From: CAYJPV01 sp964372095
Lineage (GTDB): Bacteria > Acidobacteriota > Vicinamibacteria > Vicinamibacterales > JAKQTR01
Assembly: GCA_964372095.1 (NCBI GenBank)
Contig: CAYJPV010000003.1
Span: 62,001 to 126,000 of the forward strand
DNA length: 64,000 nt
Reading direction: 5' to 3'
The notes beneath the pieces are model-generated. The model saw nothing but the letters and a program-made list of their open reading frames with translations. It was not told where the DNA came from and did no database searches. Below are positions 1 through 8,152 of the stretch, in pieces. Each line of letters begins with the position of its first letter. Position 1 is the first letter of the stretch. A program made the translations under genes and the position numbers.

Positions 1-2
1 CG

Positions 3-1931
3 GCTGGTCTGCGGCGGAGGATCAGCGGCGCTCGCAGCTGGTTGATGGTGTGTGCGTTGCTCGCCGTGGTGGCCTGGGTCTACGTGCCCGTCTTCTCCGC
101 GGACTACATCTGGGACGACAACGACTACGTCTCGGAGAACCGGAACCTCGATACGCCAGGCGGCCTCGCCCGCATCTGGTTCGCTCCGCGCAGTTCGCCG
201 CAGTATTACCCGTTTGTCTTCACCTCGTTCTGGCTCGAACGCCAGGTGTTCGGACCAGGGCCAACCTCGCACCACGTCGTCAACGCCTGCCTGCACGCGC
301 TGAATGCGTTCCTGCTCTGGCTCGTGCTCCGGCAGCTGCAGGTGCGGGGCGCAGCTGTCATCGCGCTGACCTTTGCCGCGCACCCGGTCCACGTCGAGTC
401 GGTCGCCTGGATGACGGAGCGGAAGAATGTCCTGTCGGGGATGTTCTACCTGGCCTCTCTGTGGGCCTATCTTCGTTTCGCCTGGCCGCCGCACGGGCCC
501 CAGGAAGCTGGCCACCCACGAGAGGCCCCGGCGCCGCTCCGGGGCTGGTATGCGGCCAGCATCGCGCTATTCGCCTGCGCGCTGCTCAGCAAGACGGTGA
601 CAGCAACCCTGCCGGGCGTGCTGCTCCTCGTGCTGTGGTGGAAACACGGCCGCCTCACGGCCCGCGACTGGACGCGAGTGGCGCCCTTCCTCGGGCTGGG
701 CCTGCTGGCCGGCGTGGCCACGGCGTGGCTCGAAGTCCACCATGTGGGGGCGGCCGGCTACGACTGGACGCTCGGCATCGCCGAACGAATCCTGCTCGCG
801 GGGCGGGTGCCGTGGTTCTACGCGCAGAAACTGATCTGGCCCAACCCGCTGATCTTCATCTATCCGCGATGGGAGATCGCCCTGTCTGCCGCACAGCTGC
901 TCTACCCGGTGGCGACAGCGCTGAGCCTCGCGGGCCTGTACGTCCTGAGACGACGCGTCGGCACGGGAGCGTTCGTCGCGATCACGTTCTTCCTGCTCAC
1001 CTTGTTCCCCGCGATGGGGTTCTTCGACGTGTACCCCATGCGCTATTCGTACGTGGCGGATCACTTCCAGTATCTGGCCAGCGTCGGCGTGATTGCGCTG
1101 GGCGTTGGAGCGGCCACGTGGCTGCTCGAGCGGCTGGGCTGGCGCCGGACGGGATTCGTCCTCGCCGCGATCATCATCGCCTCACTCGCCGTCACGGCAC
1201 GCGGCGAGACCCGGAAGTACCACGGACTCGAGACGCTGTGGCTGGACACGCTCGCCAAGAACCCGAACGCGTGGATGGCGCACAACAACCTGGGCACGCT
1301 GAGCCTTCGCCAGCAGCGATGGGCCGACGCCGAGCAACACTTCGAGGCGGCATTGCGCATCAAGGCGGACGTACCCGAGGCCAACAAGAACCTCGGAACG
1401 GCGCTCTATTCGCAGGGCAAGATCGAAGCGGCCACGGCACAGTACCGCGCGGCGGTGGCCGTGACACCGGACGATGCGGGTGCGTGGAGCAATCTGGGCA
1501 TCGCACTCGCTGCCGGCAAGCGTTACGACGAGGCGATTCAGGCGTACCGCTCGGCACTGTCAGTCACGCCCGACTACGCCATGGCGCACTACAATCTGGG
1601 CAACGTGTACTACCGCATGAACAACCTCGAGGCGGCCGCGGCGCAGTATCGTGACGCCGTCCGGATCGATCCGAATCTGGCGATGGCGCACCACAACCTC
1701 GGCACCGTCCAGTTGCAGCAAGGGCGGGCCGCCGAGGCGATCGACAGCTACACGGCCGCCATTCGGGTGAACGCCCGGTTTGCGGACGCGTTCTGCAACC
1801 GCGGCACGGCGCACCTGCAACTGGGGCAGGTGGCCGAAGCGACGCGTGACTACACTGAAGCCCTGCGCCTGACGCCCGGACACGCCGCCGCACGGGACGG
1901 ACTCACGCGAATACGTACTCTGGCGAAGTGA
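3..1931 (+). CDS. TMTC-like membrane protein with C-terminal TPR repeats (5' end may lie outside the window)
   Basis: The N-terminal two thirds is a multi-spanning membrane region of the bacterial TMTC/PMT-like type, with an early acidic DYIWDDNDY segment after the first membrane helix and an HPVHVESVAW motif about 90 residues later. The last third, from about base 1266, holds six tandem 34-residue TPRs (N-L-G ... A ... Y pattern). Relatives are annotated as TPR proteins or putative O-mannosyl transferases, but substrate and activity cannot be read from sequence. The frame is open to the left edge; in-frame starts are TTG at 42 and ATG at 45, but basic residues typical of a cytoplasmic N-terminus precede them, so the true start may be upstream. 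The stop overlaps a possible GTG of the GTPase gene, so the two are probably co-transcribed. Confidence 0.8.
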   Translation, partial: AGLRRRISGARSWLMVCALLAVVAWVYVPVFSADYIWDDNDYVSENRNLDTPGGLARIWFAPRSSPQYYPFVFTSFWLERQVFGPGPTSHHVVNACLHALNAFLLWLVLRQLQVRGAAVIALTFAAHPVHVESVAWMTERKNVLSGMFYLASLWAYLRFAWPPHGPQEAGHPREAPAPLRGWYAASIALFACALLSKTVTATLPGVLLLVLWWKHGRLTARDWTRVAPFLGLGLLAGVATAWLEVHHVGAAGYDWTLGIAERILLAGRVPWFYAQKLIWPNPLIFIYPRWEIALSAAQLLYPVATALSLAGLYVLRRRVGTGAFVAITFFLLTLFPAMGFFDVYPMRYSYVADHFQYLASVGVIALGVGAATWLLERLGWRRTGFVLAAIIIASLAVTARGETRKYHGLETLWLDTLAKNPNAWMAHNNLGTLSLRQQRWADAEQHFEAALRIKADVPEANKNLGTALYSQGKIEAATAQYRAAVAVTPDDAGAWSNLGIALAAGKRYDEAIQAYRSALSVTPDYAMAHYNLGNVYYRMNNLEAAAAQYRDAVRIDPNLAMAHHNLGTVQLQQGRAAEAIDSYTAAIRVNARFADAFCNRGTAHLQLGQVAEATRDYTEALRLTPGHAAARDGLTRIRTLAK

Positions 1932-1960
1932 ACGTGGTCCCAACAGACAAGGGTGCGCAC

Positions 1961-3694
1961 ATGAAGCCCATTCTCAGCGACGAGTTGGAACTCCTGCTCC
2001 GCGACGAACGCCGCATCCTTGGCGACGTCCGCATGGTGCTCGCGTCGTGCGGCGCCACGCCGGAGGACCAGGACGTGCTCCGCACGTCGATCGAGCAACT
2101 GGACGCGTTCTTCCTGCTGGTGGTTGTCGGCGAGTTCAACGCAGGCAAGAGCGCCTTCATCAACGCGTTGCTGGGGCAGTCGCTGCTCGAAGAAGGCGTG
2201 ACGCCGACCACCACCGAGGTGGTCGTCGTCAGCCACGGCGACACGGTCGGGCGCGCGTCCCCGGAACCGACGCTGCGTACCATCAACGCGCCCATCGATC
2301 TCCTGCGCGATCTTCACATCGTCGATACACCCGGCACCAACGCGATCATGCGCGAGCACGAGCGGATTACATCCGAGTTCGTCCCGCGGTCCGATCTGGT
2401 GCTGTTCGTCACGTCGGCCGATCGGCCCTATACGGAGACGGAGCGGCAGTTCCTGCAGCGGATCGCCGATTGGGGCAAGAAGGTCGTCATCGTGGTGAAC
2501 AAGGTCGATCTGCTGGAGCGGCCTGAAGATGTCGCTGCCGTGAAGGCCTTCGTCACATCGAACGCCGCCACGGTGCTCGGTCTGACGCCGGAGCTCTTCT
2601 GCGTCAGCGCGCGGCTGGCGCTTCGCGCGAAGCTGGGAGAGCCGGCCCTCTGGGAACGGAGTGGCTTCGAACCGCTGGAGCGGTTCATCCACGACTCCCT
2701 GGACGACATGAGCCGGCTCCAGCTCAAGCTGCTGAACCCGTTGGGCGTGGCACAGCACGTGACCGCCCGCTGCCTGTCTGTCGTCACCGAACGCCTGGAT
2801 CTGCTGAAGGGCGACCTCGTCCTCCTGGACGATGTCGACCGGCAGATGGGGGTGTACCGGCAGGACATGACCCGTGACTTCGCGGTGCGCATGGGCGACA
2901 TCGAGAAGACGGTCATCGAGATGGAACAGCGGGGCCACGCGTTCTTCGACGAGATCCTGCGCATCGGCCGCGTCTTCGACCTCATCGGGAAGACCCGCGT
3001 CCGGCAGGAGTTCGAGCGGGACGTCATCGCCGGCGCGCCGGCGGAGATCGAGCGCAAGGTCACCGATCTGATCGACTGGCTCGTGAGCGCCGACTTCCGG
3101 CAGTGGCAGGCGGTGACGAGCCACCTGGCCGAGCGCCGCCGCGGATACAAGGAGCGCATCGTCGGCGAGGACGCGACGGCCGGATTCGAATACGATCGGG
3201 CGCGCCTGTTCGACGCCGTGAGCCAGGAAGCCCAGCAGGTCGTGGATGGCTACGACCGGCCACGGGAGGCGCAGGCGCTGGCCGACGGCGCGCGCAACGC
3301 CGTGGCGGCCACGGCAGCCGTCGGAGCCGGGGCCGTGGGTCTCGGCGCTGTGGTGGCCACCATGGCGTCCACGGCAGCCGGCGATGTGACCGGGCTTGCG
3401 ATGGCGGGGGTCATGGCAATCGTCGGGCTGTTCATCATCCCCGCGAAGCGGCGGAGCGCAAAGGCCGACCTGCGCCGGAAGGTCACCGAGATGCGCGAGA
3501 AGCTGACGGCGGCGCTGCGGGGCCAGTTCGAGCGCGAGGTTCAGCGCAGTGTCAGCCGAACCGCCGATGCCATCGCGCCGTACAGCCGGTTTGTGCGGGC
3601 TGAACAGCAGAAGCTCGGCCAGAGCCGCGAGGACCTCACGGCGGCTGCCGCAGAACTGGACCGCCTGCAGACGCAGGTCCGGGCGTTGCGCTGA
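1961..3694 (+). CDS. Dynamin-family (BDLP-like) GTPase
   Basis: The 577-residue protein has a large-GTPase G domain: P-loop GEFNAGKS at about residues 57-64, switch-II DTPGTN at 122-127 and NKVD at 180-183. A long helical region follows, then a hydrophobic hairpin-like stretch at about 447-497 that could insert into a membrane, and a basic coiled-coil tail. This is the architecture of bacterial dynamin-like proteins that remodel or bind membranes. I prefer ATG 1961, because the in-frame GTG at 1928 adds eleven residues unlike the family N-terminus, although it would overlap the upstream stop (GTGA). It sits directly downstream of the TPR membrane protein and probably shares its transcript. 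Confidence 0.88.
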   Translation: MKPILSDELELLLRDERRILGDVRMVLASCGATPEDQDVLRTSIEQLDAFFLLVVVGEFNAGKSAFINALLGQSLLEEGVTPTTTEVVVVSHGDTVGRASPEPTLRTINAPIDLLRDLHIVDTPGTNAIMREHERITSEFVPRSDLVLFVTSADRPYTETERQFLQRIADWGKKVVIVVNKVDLLERPEDVAAVKAFVTSNAATVLGLTPELFCVSARLALRAKLGEPALWERSGFEPLERFIHDSLDDMSRLQLKLLNPLGVAQHVTARCLSVVTERLDLLKGDLVLLDDVDRQMGVYRQDMTRDFAVRMGDIEKTVIEMEQRGHAFFDEILRIGRVFDLIGKTRVRQEFERDVIAGAPAEIERKVTDLIDWLVSADFRQWQAVTSHLAERRRGYKERIVGEDATAGFEYDRARLFDAVSQEAQQVVDGYDRPREAQALADGARNAVAATAAVGAGAVGLGAVVATMASTAAGDVTGLAMAGVMAIVGLFIIPAKRRSAKADLRRKVTEMREKLTAALRGQFEREVQRSVSRTADAIAPYSRFVRAEQQKLGQSREDLTAAAAELDRLQTQVRALR

Positions 3695-3813
3695 CGGCCC
3701 GCCGCAGTTCCGGAGAGAGGCCGGTGTGAGCTGGCCCGTCTCGCCGCCTTGACGCCGGTGCGCCGAACCGTCAAGATTCGAGTTGCCTGCCTGCCATCGT
3801 GGGAGGACCGGTC

Positions 3814-4380
3814 ATGTTGCACACGTGTCATGTCGGGCGCTGGGTACTGGCGGCGCTGCTTGCTGTTGCCAGTCTCTCTTGCGGAACCGGTACCAGTCCG
3901 ACCCAGCCCACTCAGGCGCAGCCGAGTGGTCCGCGCAGCCTCGCCCACTTCGAAGAAATCGTCGGAACCGCTTGGACGGGCACCGCCACGTTTGCGACGA
4001 TTGACGGCAGCCCGGCTGCGTCGCACGTGGAACTGGCCTTCGTGTGGCTGGGTGTCACCGACATGCCTTACTGGGGGCTGGCGCAGGGGTACAGTCCCTT
4101 CGGGTGGGGCACGGTCGACGGCCTTCCGACTCGACTCCGCGGGTACAACGCGTTGTGGGTGGAGGGCGTCTACAACCGGCGCATCGATGTCGGCGATAAC
4201 CCCGTCCTCGGAACCGGGACCTGGCAAACCGCGAGTCTCTCGGCCGATCGGCAGCGCCTTAGAATCACGTCTTCCGACTTCGTGTGGAACGGACGACGGG
4301 CCGTGACGGTCGAGCTGGTGCGGGCGCCCTGGCCGTCCGATGTGAACTGCCCGGCGTTCCGCACCTGCGGAAGCTACTAG
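3814..4380 (+). CDS. Hypothetical lipoprotein
   Basis: The 188-residue protein starts with a signal peptide ending in a lipobox (ASLSC, Cys23), followed by a Thr/Pro/Gln-rich linker and a small globular domain rich in Trp and Gly. The ATG at 3814 is chosen because GGAGG lies about 8 nt upstream; an in-frame GTG at 3799 overlaps that Shine-Dalgarno. I do not recognise a family. It stands alone between the GTPase and the serine hydrolase, with about 120 nt upstream and 170 nt downstream where I see no gene. Confidence 0.7.
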   Translation: MLHTCHVGRWVLAALLAVASLSCGTGTSPTQPTQAQPSGPRSLAHFEEIVGTAWTGTATFATIDGSPAASHVELAFVWLGVTDMPYWGLAQGYSPFGWGTVDGLPTRLRGYNALWVEGVYNRRIDVGDNPVLGTGTWQTASLSADRQRLRITSSDFVWNGRRAVTVELVRAPWPSDVNCPAFRTCGSY

Positions 4381-4553
4381 TCCCCTGGAACCGTGACTCC
4401 TCACATAGTTCTCGGGCGGGGCATCCCGGCTCGTGAGCAGGTCTGTCACCATCGGCAACATCGCCCACACAGCTGCCAACGTATCTGCGGAACACGCAGC
4501 GACCAGGTTTCGTAGTTCCCAGGTGTACTGCGCCGTCCCCCGGAGAATCCCAC

Positions 4554-6068
4554 ATGCGTCTGTCGCTTGCCACCGTCCTGCTGTCCGCCGCTGTCGTGTC
4601 GTTGTCCGCCGCTCCTCCCGCTCGCGTTGCGGCGCAACAGGCGAGGCCGGCGGACGCAGGCGCGCAAGCCTCCGGTCCCGACACCGTCGCCGCCCGGATC
4701 GCCCGCGTCGAACAGGGCCTCCTCCCGGGTACCGTGGTCGCAGGCCGCCCGTTGCCGACGGCGACGCTGGCGGATCGCATGGCGGCCCTCACGACGCCGG
4801 GCGTGAGTGTGGCCGTCATCAACGACGGCGTGATCGAATGGGTGAAGGCGTACGGCGTGACGGAGACGGGCACGTCCAAGGCCGTGACACCGCGGACGCT
4901 GTTCCAGGCGGCCTCTATCAGCAAGTCGGTGGCGGCGACCGCGGCACTGAAGCTGGTCGAACAGGGGAAGCTCTCGCTGGACGAGCCGGTCAACGCCCGG
5001 CTTCTCGGCTGGAAGGTTCCCGACAACGAGTTCACCGCACGCGAGAAGGTCACGCTGCGCCGCCTGCTTAACCACTCGGCGGGCCTGACCGTTCACGGTT
5101 TTGGCGGGTACGCCGCAGGCACGCCAGTCCCGACCACGATCCAGGTTCTCGACGGTCAGGCCCCGGCCAACAGCGCCGCGGTCCGTGCCGATATCGTCCC
5201 GGGGAGTCTGTGGCGGTATTCGGGCGGCGGCTACACGGTGGTCCAGCAGTTGCTGACGGACGTCACGGGCAAGCCCTTCCCGGCCCTGCTGGCGGAACTG
5301 GTGCTGCGTCCGCTCGGGATGAACGACAGCTCGTACGACCAGCCCCTGCCTGCAGAACGACAGCTGGCAGCGGCCAGCGGGCATCGCTCCAACGGCACGC
5401 TGTTGCCTGGCCGCTTCCACACGTATCCCGAGATGGCCGCGGCCGGACTCTGGACGACGCCCACGGACCTGGCCACGTTCCTGATCGCCATTCGGCAAGC
5501 CACGCAAGGCACGCCGACGGTGCTCTCGCCGGAGATGGCGCGGCAGATGATCTCGGGGGCGAGCGGCGGGTACGGGCTGGGGCTCTCGCTACGGGGAGCC
5601 GGACCGACCGCCTCGTTCGGACACGGCGGATCGAACGCGGGTTTCAAGTGTCAGATGATCATGCACGTGGCCAGCGGGCGCGGGGCGGTGGTCATGACGA
5701 ACGGAGACCAGGGCGGGCGGCTGGCGGCGGAGGTGCTGAGGGCCGTGGCGCACGAGTACGACTGGCCGTCGTTCCGGCCGGTCGAGAAAGCCACAGTGCC
5801 GGTCGAGCGCGCCTTGCTGGCACTCCTGCCGGGCCGCTATGAACTGCGGCCCGGCAAGGTGCTCGTGGTGGCGCTCGAAGGAGACACGCTGTTCATCATC
5901 GACGGTCCGCAGCGCATTGCGCTCTTCCCGCAGTCGCCGACGAAGTTCTTCGAACTGGTCGAAAGCAATGACGTCGAGTTCGTTGCGGGGGCCGACGGCA
6001 GGCCCGGCCACATGCTGATCGGCGGTCAGTTGAAGGCGATGCGTCTCGCCGACGTGCCCGCCCGGTAG
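4554..6068 (+). CDS. Serine hydrolase, beta-lactamase (class C / PBP4*) family
   Basis: This 504-residue exported protein (signal peptide to about residue 28, ending in AQQ) has the class C catalytic set: SISK at 121-124 with nucleophile Ser121, Y222-S-G in the YxN position, and H357-G-G in place of KTG. The C-terminal 100 residues form an extra beta domain like that of EstB/PBP4*-type peptidases and esterases. The family includes D-aminopeptidases, esterases and beta-lactamases; the HGG triad box and extra domain favour a peptidase or esterase over antibiotic resistance. GGAG lies 9 nt before the ATG. It appears monocistronic. Confidence 0.87.
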   Translation: MRLSLATVLLSAAVVSLSAAPPARVAAQQARPADAGAQASGPDTVAARIARVEQGLLPGTVVAGRPLPTATLADRMAALTTPGVSVAVINDGVIEWVKAYGVTETGTSKAVTPRTLFQAASISKSVAATAALKLVEQGKLSLDEPVNARLLGWKVPDNEFTAREKVTLRRLLNHSAGLTVHGFGGYAAGTPVPTTIQVLDGQAPANSAAVRADIVPGSLWRYSGGGYTVVQQLLTDVTGKPFPALLAELVLRPLGMNDSSYDQPLPAERQLAAASGHRSNGTLLPGRFHTYPEMAAAGLWTTPTDLATFLIAIRQATQGTPTVLSPEMARQMISGASGGYGLGLSLRGAGPTASFGHGGSNAGFKCQMIMHVASGRGAVVMTNGDQGGRLAAEVLRAVAHEYDWPSFRPVEKATVPVERALLALLPGRYELRPGKVLVVALEGDTLFIIDGPQRIALFPQSPTKFFELVESNDVEFVAGADGRPGHMLIGGQLKAMRLADVPAR

Positions 6069-6084
6069 CCGCCGCAACGTCCAG

Positions 6085-6195
6085 CTACGCTTTTCGCTTC
6101 GGCTGCTTGTCCTGCTTCTGCTTCGCCGTCTGCTTGTCTTTGGCGGCGTGTTGCTTCTGACCCTTGTCTTTGTCTTTCTGGCCTCGGTCTCCCAT
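6085..6195 (-). CDS. Small Lys/Gln-rich protein (36 aa)
   Basis: A short reading frame encodes a 36-residue, highly charged protein starting MGDRGQKDKDKGQKQ and ending PKRKA, with about a third lysine. A strong Shine-Dalgarno (GGAGGTG) sits 4 nt before the ATG. Small basic proteins of the MGDKGKKDK type recur in diverse bacteria as hypothetical proteins; no function is known to me. Its K/D/Q repeat character suggests a disordered nucleic-acid- or ribosome-associated peptide, which is inference. It lies convergent to the serine hydrolase, 16 nt from its stop. Confidence 0.72.
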   Translation of the reverse strand: MGDRGQKDKDKGQKQHAAKDKQTAKQKQDKQPKRKA

Positions 6196-6260
6196 GACTC
6201 ACCTCCAGCGCCATTGTGCGTCAGCCACCTACCCCTTGGCCAGCGACGCCAGATTGATGA

Positions 6261-6449
6261 CGAAGCGCTCCCTTCGACGCCATCGTCACCGGCGCCTCGC
6301 CGAAGGGGACGTGGGTGCGGCTGTCGACGCTCCCGGCTGAAGGCAGGCTGGAGCACGGGTTCCAGGGTCTTGACGTGGGTGACCGCGTCCACGTGAGGCT
6401 GATCAGCACGGACGTCGAGCGTGGGTTCATCGACTTCGCGCGCGACTGA
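6261..6449 (+). pseudogene. Remnant of RNase R/RNase II-type (RNB) C-terminal S1 domain
   Basis: From TTC at 6273 one frame reads FDAIVTGASPKGTWVRLS, continues through GFQGLDVGDRV and ends VERGFIDFARD at the TGA of 6447-6449. This matches the C-terminal OB/S1 segment of RNB-family exoribonucleases in some Acidobacteriota. Immediately upstream the frame is closed by two consecutive TGA codons (6255-6260), and no RNB catalytic domain is present, so only about 60 codons survive. The remaining function is presumably nil. A short stand-alone S1-like ORF is unlikely because no start codon or ribosome site precedes it. Confidence 0.6.
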
Positions 6450-6461
6450 CCCCCGGTGCCC

Positions 6462-7055
6462 CTACTGCAGACTGGCGGTGATCACCACCGTCCTGGTCCT
6501 GAAGTCATAGCCATCGGAGTAGAACTTCATCGTCTTGGCCAGGCCGTGGAGGTACCGGGCTTCGACTGACAGCCGGTGCCTGCCGGCCGCGAACCCGATG
6601 CCACCGCCGATGACCAGCCCGTAGTCGAGCGCCGGCGTCTCGTACGTGATGCTGCGCCCGCCCGACGTGTCTTCCTGCCTGGCGGAGAGGATGTAGGCGG
6701 CCTCCACACCCGCAAGGCCGAACGGCGCGAGACGTCCGCCTCCTCTGATGGCGACGACGAGGGGCACGCTGAGCTCCGACACGGTGAAGTCCCAGGCGCG
6801 CGACTCGTATCGGGCGCGTTTCTGGATCCACAGCACGTCAACCTCAGGCGAAACGCGGCCGAACGCCCACTCGAGCCCGCCGCCCAACGCGGCCCCCGGC
6901 AACCGGCTGGTCACGACGTCCGCCTCCGAGGCCATGTGGCCAAGCGCGACGCCGCCGACCAGCTTGAGCTGCTGCGCCCGGACGCTGGACACACCTGCCG
7001 CCATCAGGAGGACTACGACGCCTGCGGTGCGGACGACACGAGGCCAAGGTGTCAT
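6462..7055 (-). CDS. Outer-membrane beta-barrel protein
   Basis: The 197-residue protein has a signal peptide (cleavage near SVRAQ, residue 28) followed by alternating amphipathic strands, glycine-rich turns and a C-terminus ending in an aromatic/aliphatic strand (VVITASLQ), as in small 8-stranded OmpA/OmpX-like barrels. No enzymatic motif is present. The ATG is 5 nt after the stop of the DAHP synthase gene and is preceded by a G-rich Shine-Dalgarno, so it may be read through from the aromatic operon, although no functional link is apparent. Confidence 0.75.
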   Translation of the reverse strand: MTPWPRVVRTAGVVVLLMAAGVSSVRAQQLKLVGGVALGHMASEADVVTSRLPGAALGGGLEWAFGRVSPEVDVLWIQKRARYESRAWDFTVSELSVPLVVAIRGGGRLAPFGLAGVEAAYILSARQEDTSGGRSITYETPALDYGLVIGGGIGFAAGRHRLSVEARYLHGLAKTMKFYSDGYDFRTRTVVITASLQ

Positions 7056-7060
7056 CTGAC

Positions 7061-8152
7061 TTACCCCCCCTTCCCCTCCTGGCTCATGACTCGCGCCTGG
7101 ACCTGGATCGATTCGTGGTGCACGAGGCGAAGCAGGTCGCGGCTGAAACCTTCGTCGAGTCCCATGGCGACTCCCAGCGCGCTGCGCGTGCGGAGGATGG
7201 CATCCCAGCGGTTGACCTGCAGGATGGTGACGTTGTTCTCGAGCTTGTAGCGCCCGATCTGTTCGGAAATGCGCATCCGGGCGGCCATCGCCTGCATGAT
7301 CTGGTCGTCGATCCGATCGATCTCGTCGCGCAGGTGGCGCAGGGCGTCCTTGAACGCGACATCGCTGCTGGAGGGCATCCGCACGACCAGGCCCTCGAGC
7401 AGGTCCCTGACGGCAGACGGCGACAACTGCTGTTTGGCGTCGCTCAGCGCGGCGTCCGGGTTGATGTGGCTTTCAATCATCAGCCCGTCGAGATCGAGGT
7501 CGAAGGCCTTCTGGGACACGAGGGGAATCAGGTCGCGGCTGCCGCAGATGTGGCTCGGGTCGCACAACACGGGCAGGCCCGGCACTCGCGTCTTGAGTTC
7601 GATGGCGAGATCCCACAGCGGCACATTATGGAACGGCCCGGCGTCGACGGCCGTGAACCCGCGGAACACGGCCCCCAGGCGTGTGATGCCAGCCCGGTTC
7701 AGGCGCTCGAGCGCGCCCACCCACAGACCGACGTCCGGGCTCACCGGGTTCTTGACCAGCACCGGCACATCGGCTCCCTGCAGCGCGTCGGCGATCTCCT
7801 GGACCGCGAACGGACTGACCGTCGTCCGGGCGCCGACCCAGAGCACGTCGATGCCGTGCGTCAGGCACGCCTCGACGTGCGACGCGTTGCCCACTTCCGT
7901 GGCCACCGCCAGGCCCGTCTCCTCCCGCGCATGCGTGAGCCAGCGCAGGCCGTCGACACCCGCGCCTTCGAAGTGGCCGGGCCGGGTGCGCGGCTTCCAC
8001 ACGCCCGCGCGCAGGACGTCCACGCGGCCGGTTGCGGCAAGCCGCCTGGCCGTTTCGACCACCTGCGGTTCCGACTCGGCACTGCAAGGGCCGGCGATGA
8101 TCATGGGGCGTTCCATGATCCGAATCGGTTCGATCGTGAGTCTGGGGGTCAT
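7061..8152 (-). CDS. Bifunctional DAHP synthase / chorismate mutase type II
   Basis: The 363-residue protein combines a KDO8P/AroG-like DAHP synthase barrel (GPCSAES near residue 21, LRAGVWKPRTRP and CDPSHICGSR) with a C-terminal AroQ-type chorismate mutase of about 90 residues (LRDEIDRIDDQI ... RISEQIGRYK). It would condense phosphoenolpyruvate with erythrose 4-phosphate at the entry of the shikimate pathway and convert chorismate to prephenate. The DAHPS-then-mutase order is that of Bacteroidetes enzymes, and the mutase domain may sense prephenate for feedback. Its ATG overlaps the stop of the upstream fusion gene (ATGA), implying translational coupling. Confidence 0.9.
   Translation of the reverse strand: MTPRLTIEPIRIMERPMIIAGPCSAESEPQVVETARRLAATGRVDVLRAGVWKPRTRPGHFEGAGVDGLRWLTHAREETGLAVATEVGNASHVEACLTHGIDVLWVGARTTVSPFAVQEIADALQGADVPVLVKNPVSPDVGLWVGALERLNRAGITRLGAVFRGFTAVDAGPFHNVPLWDLAIELKTRVPGLPVLCDPSHICGSRDLIPLVSQKAFDLDLDGLMIESHINPDAALSDAKQQLSPSAVRDLLEGLVVRMPSSSDVAFKDALRHLRDEIDRIDDQIMQAMAARMRISEQIGRYKLENNVTILQVNRWDAILRTRSALGVAMGLDEGFSRDLLRLVHHESIQVQARVMSQEGKGG

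Noticed and set aside
1928..1960. GTG 1928 as start of the dynamin-like GTPase
   Set aside because: The eleven extra residues do not fit the family N-terminus. The GTGA overlap is noted, but ATG 1961 is preferred.
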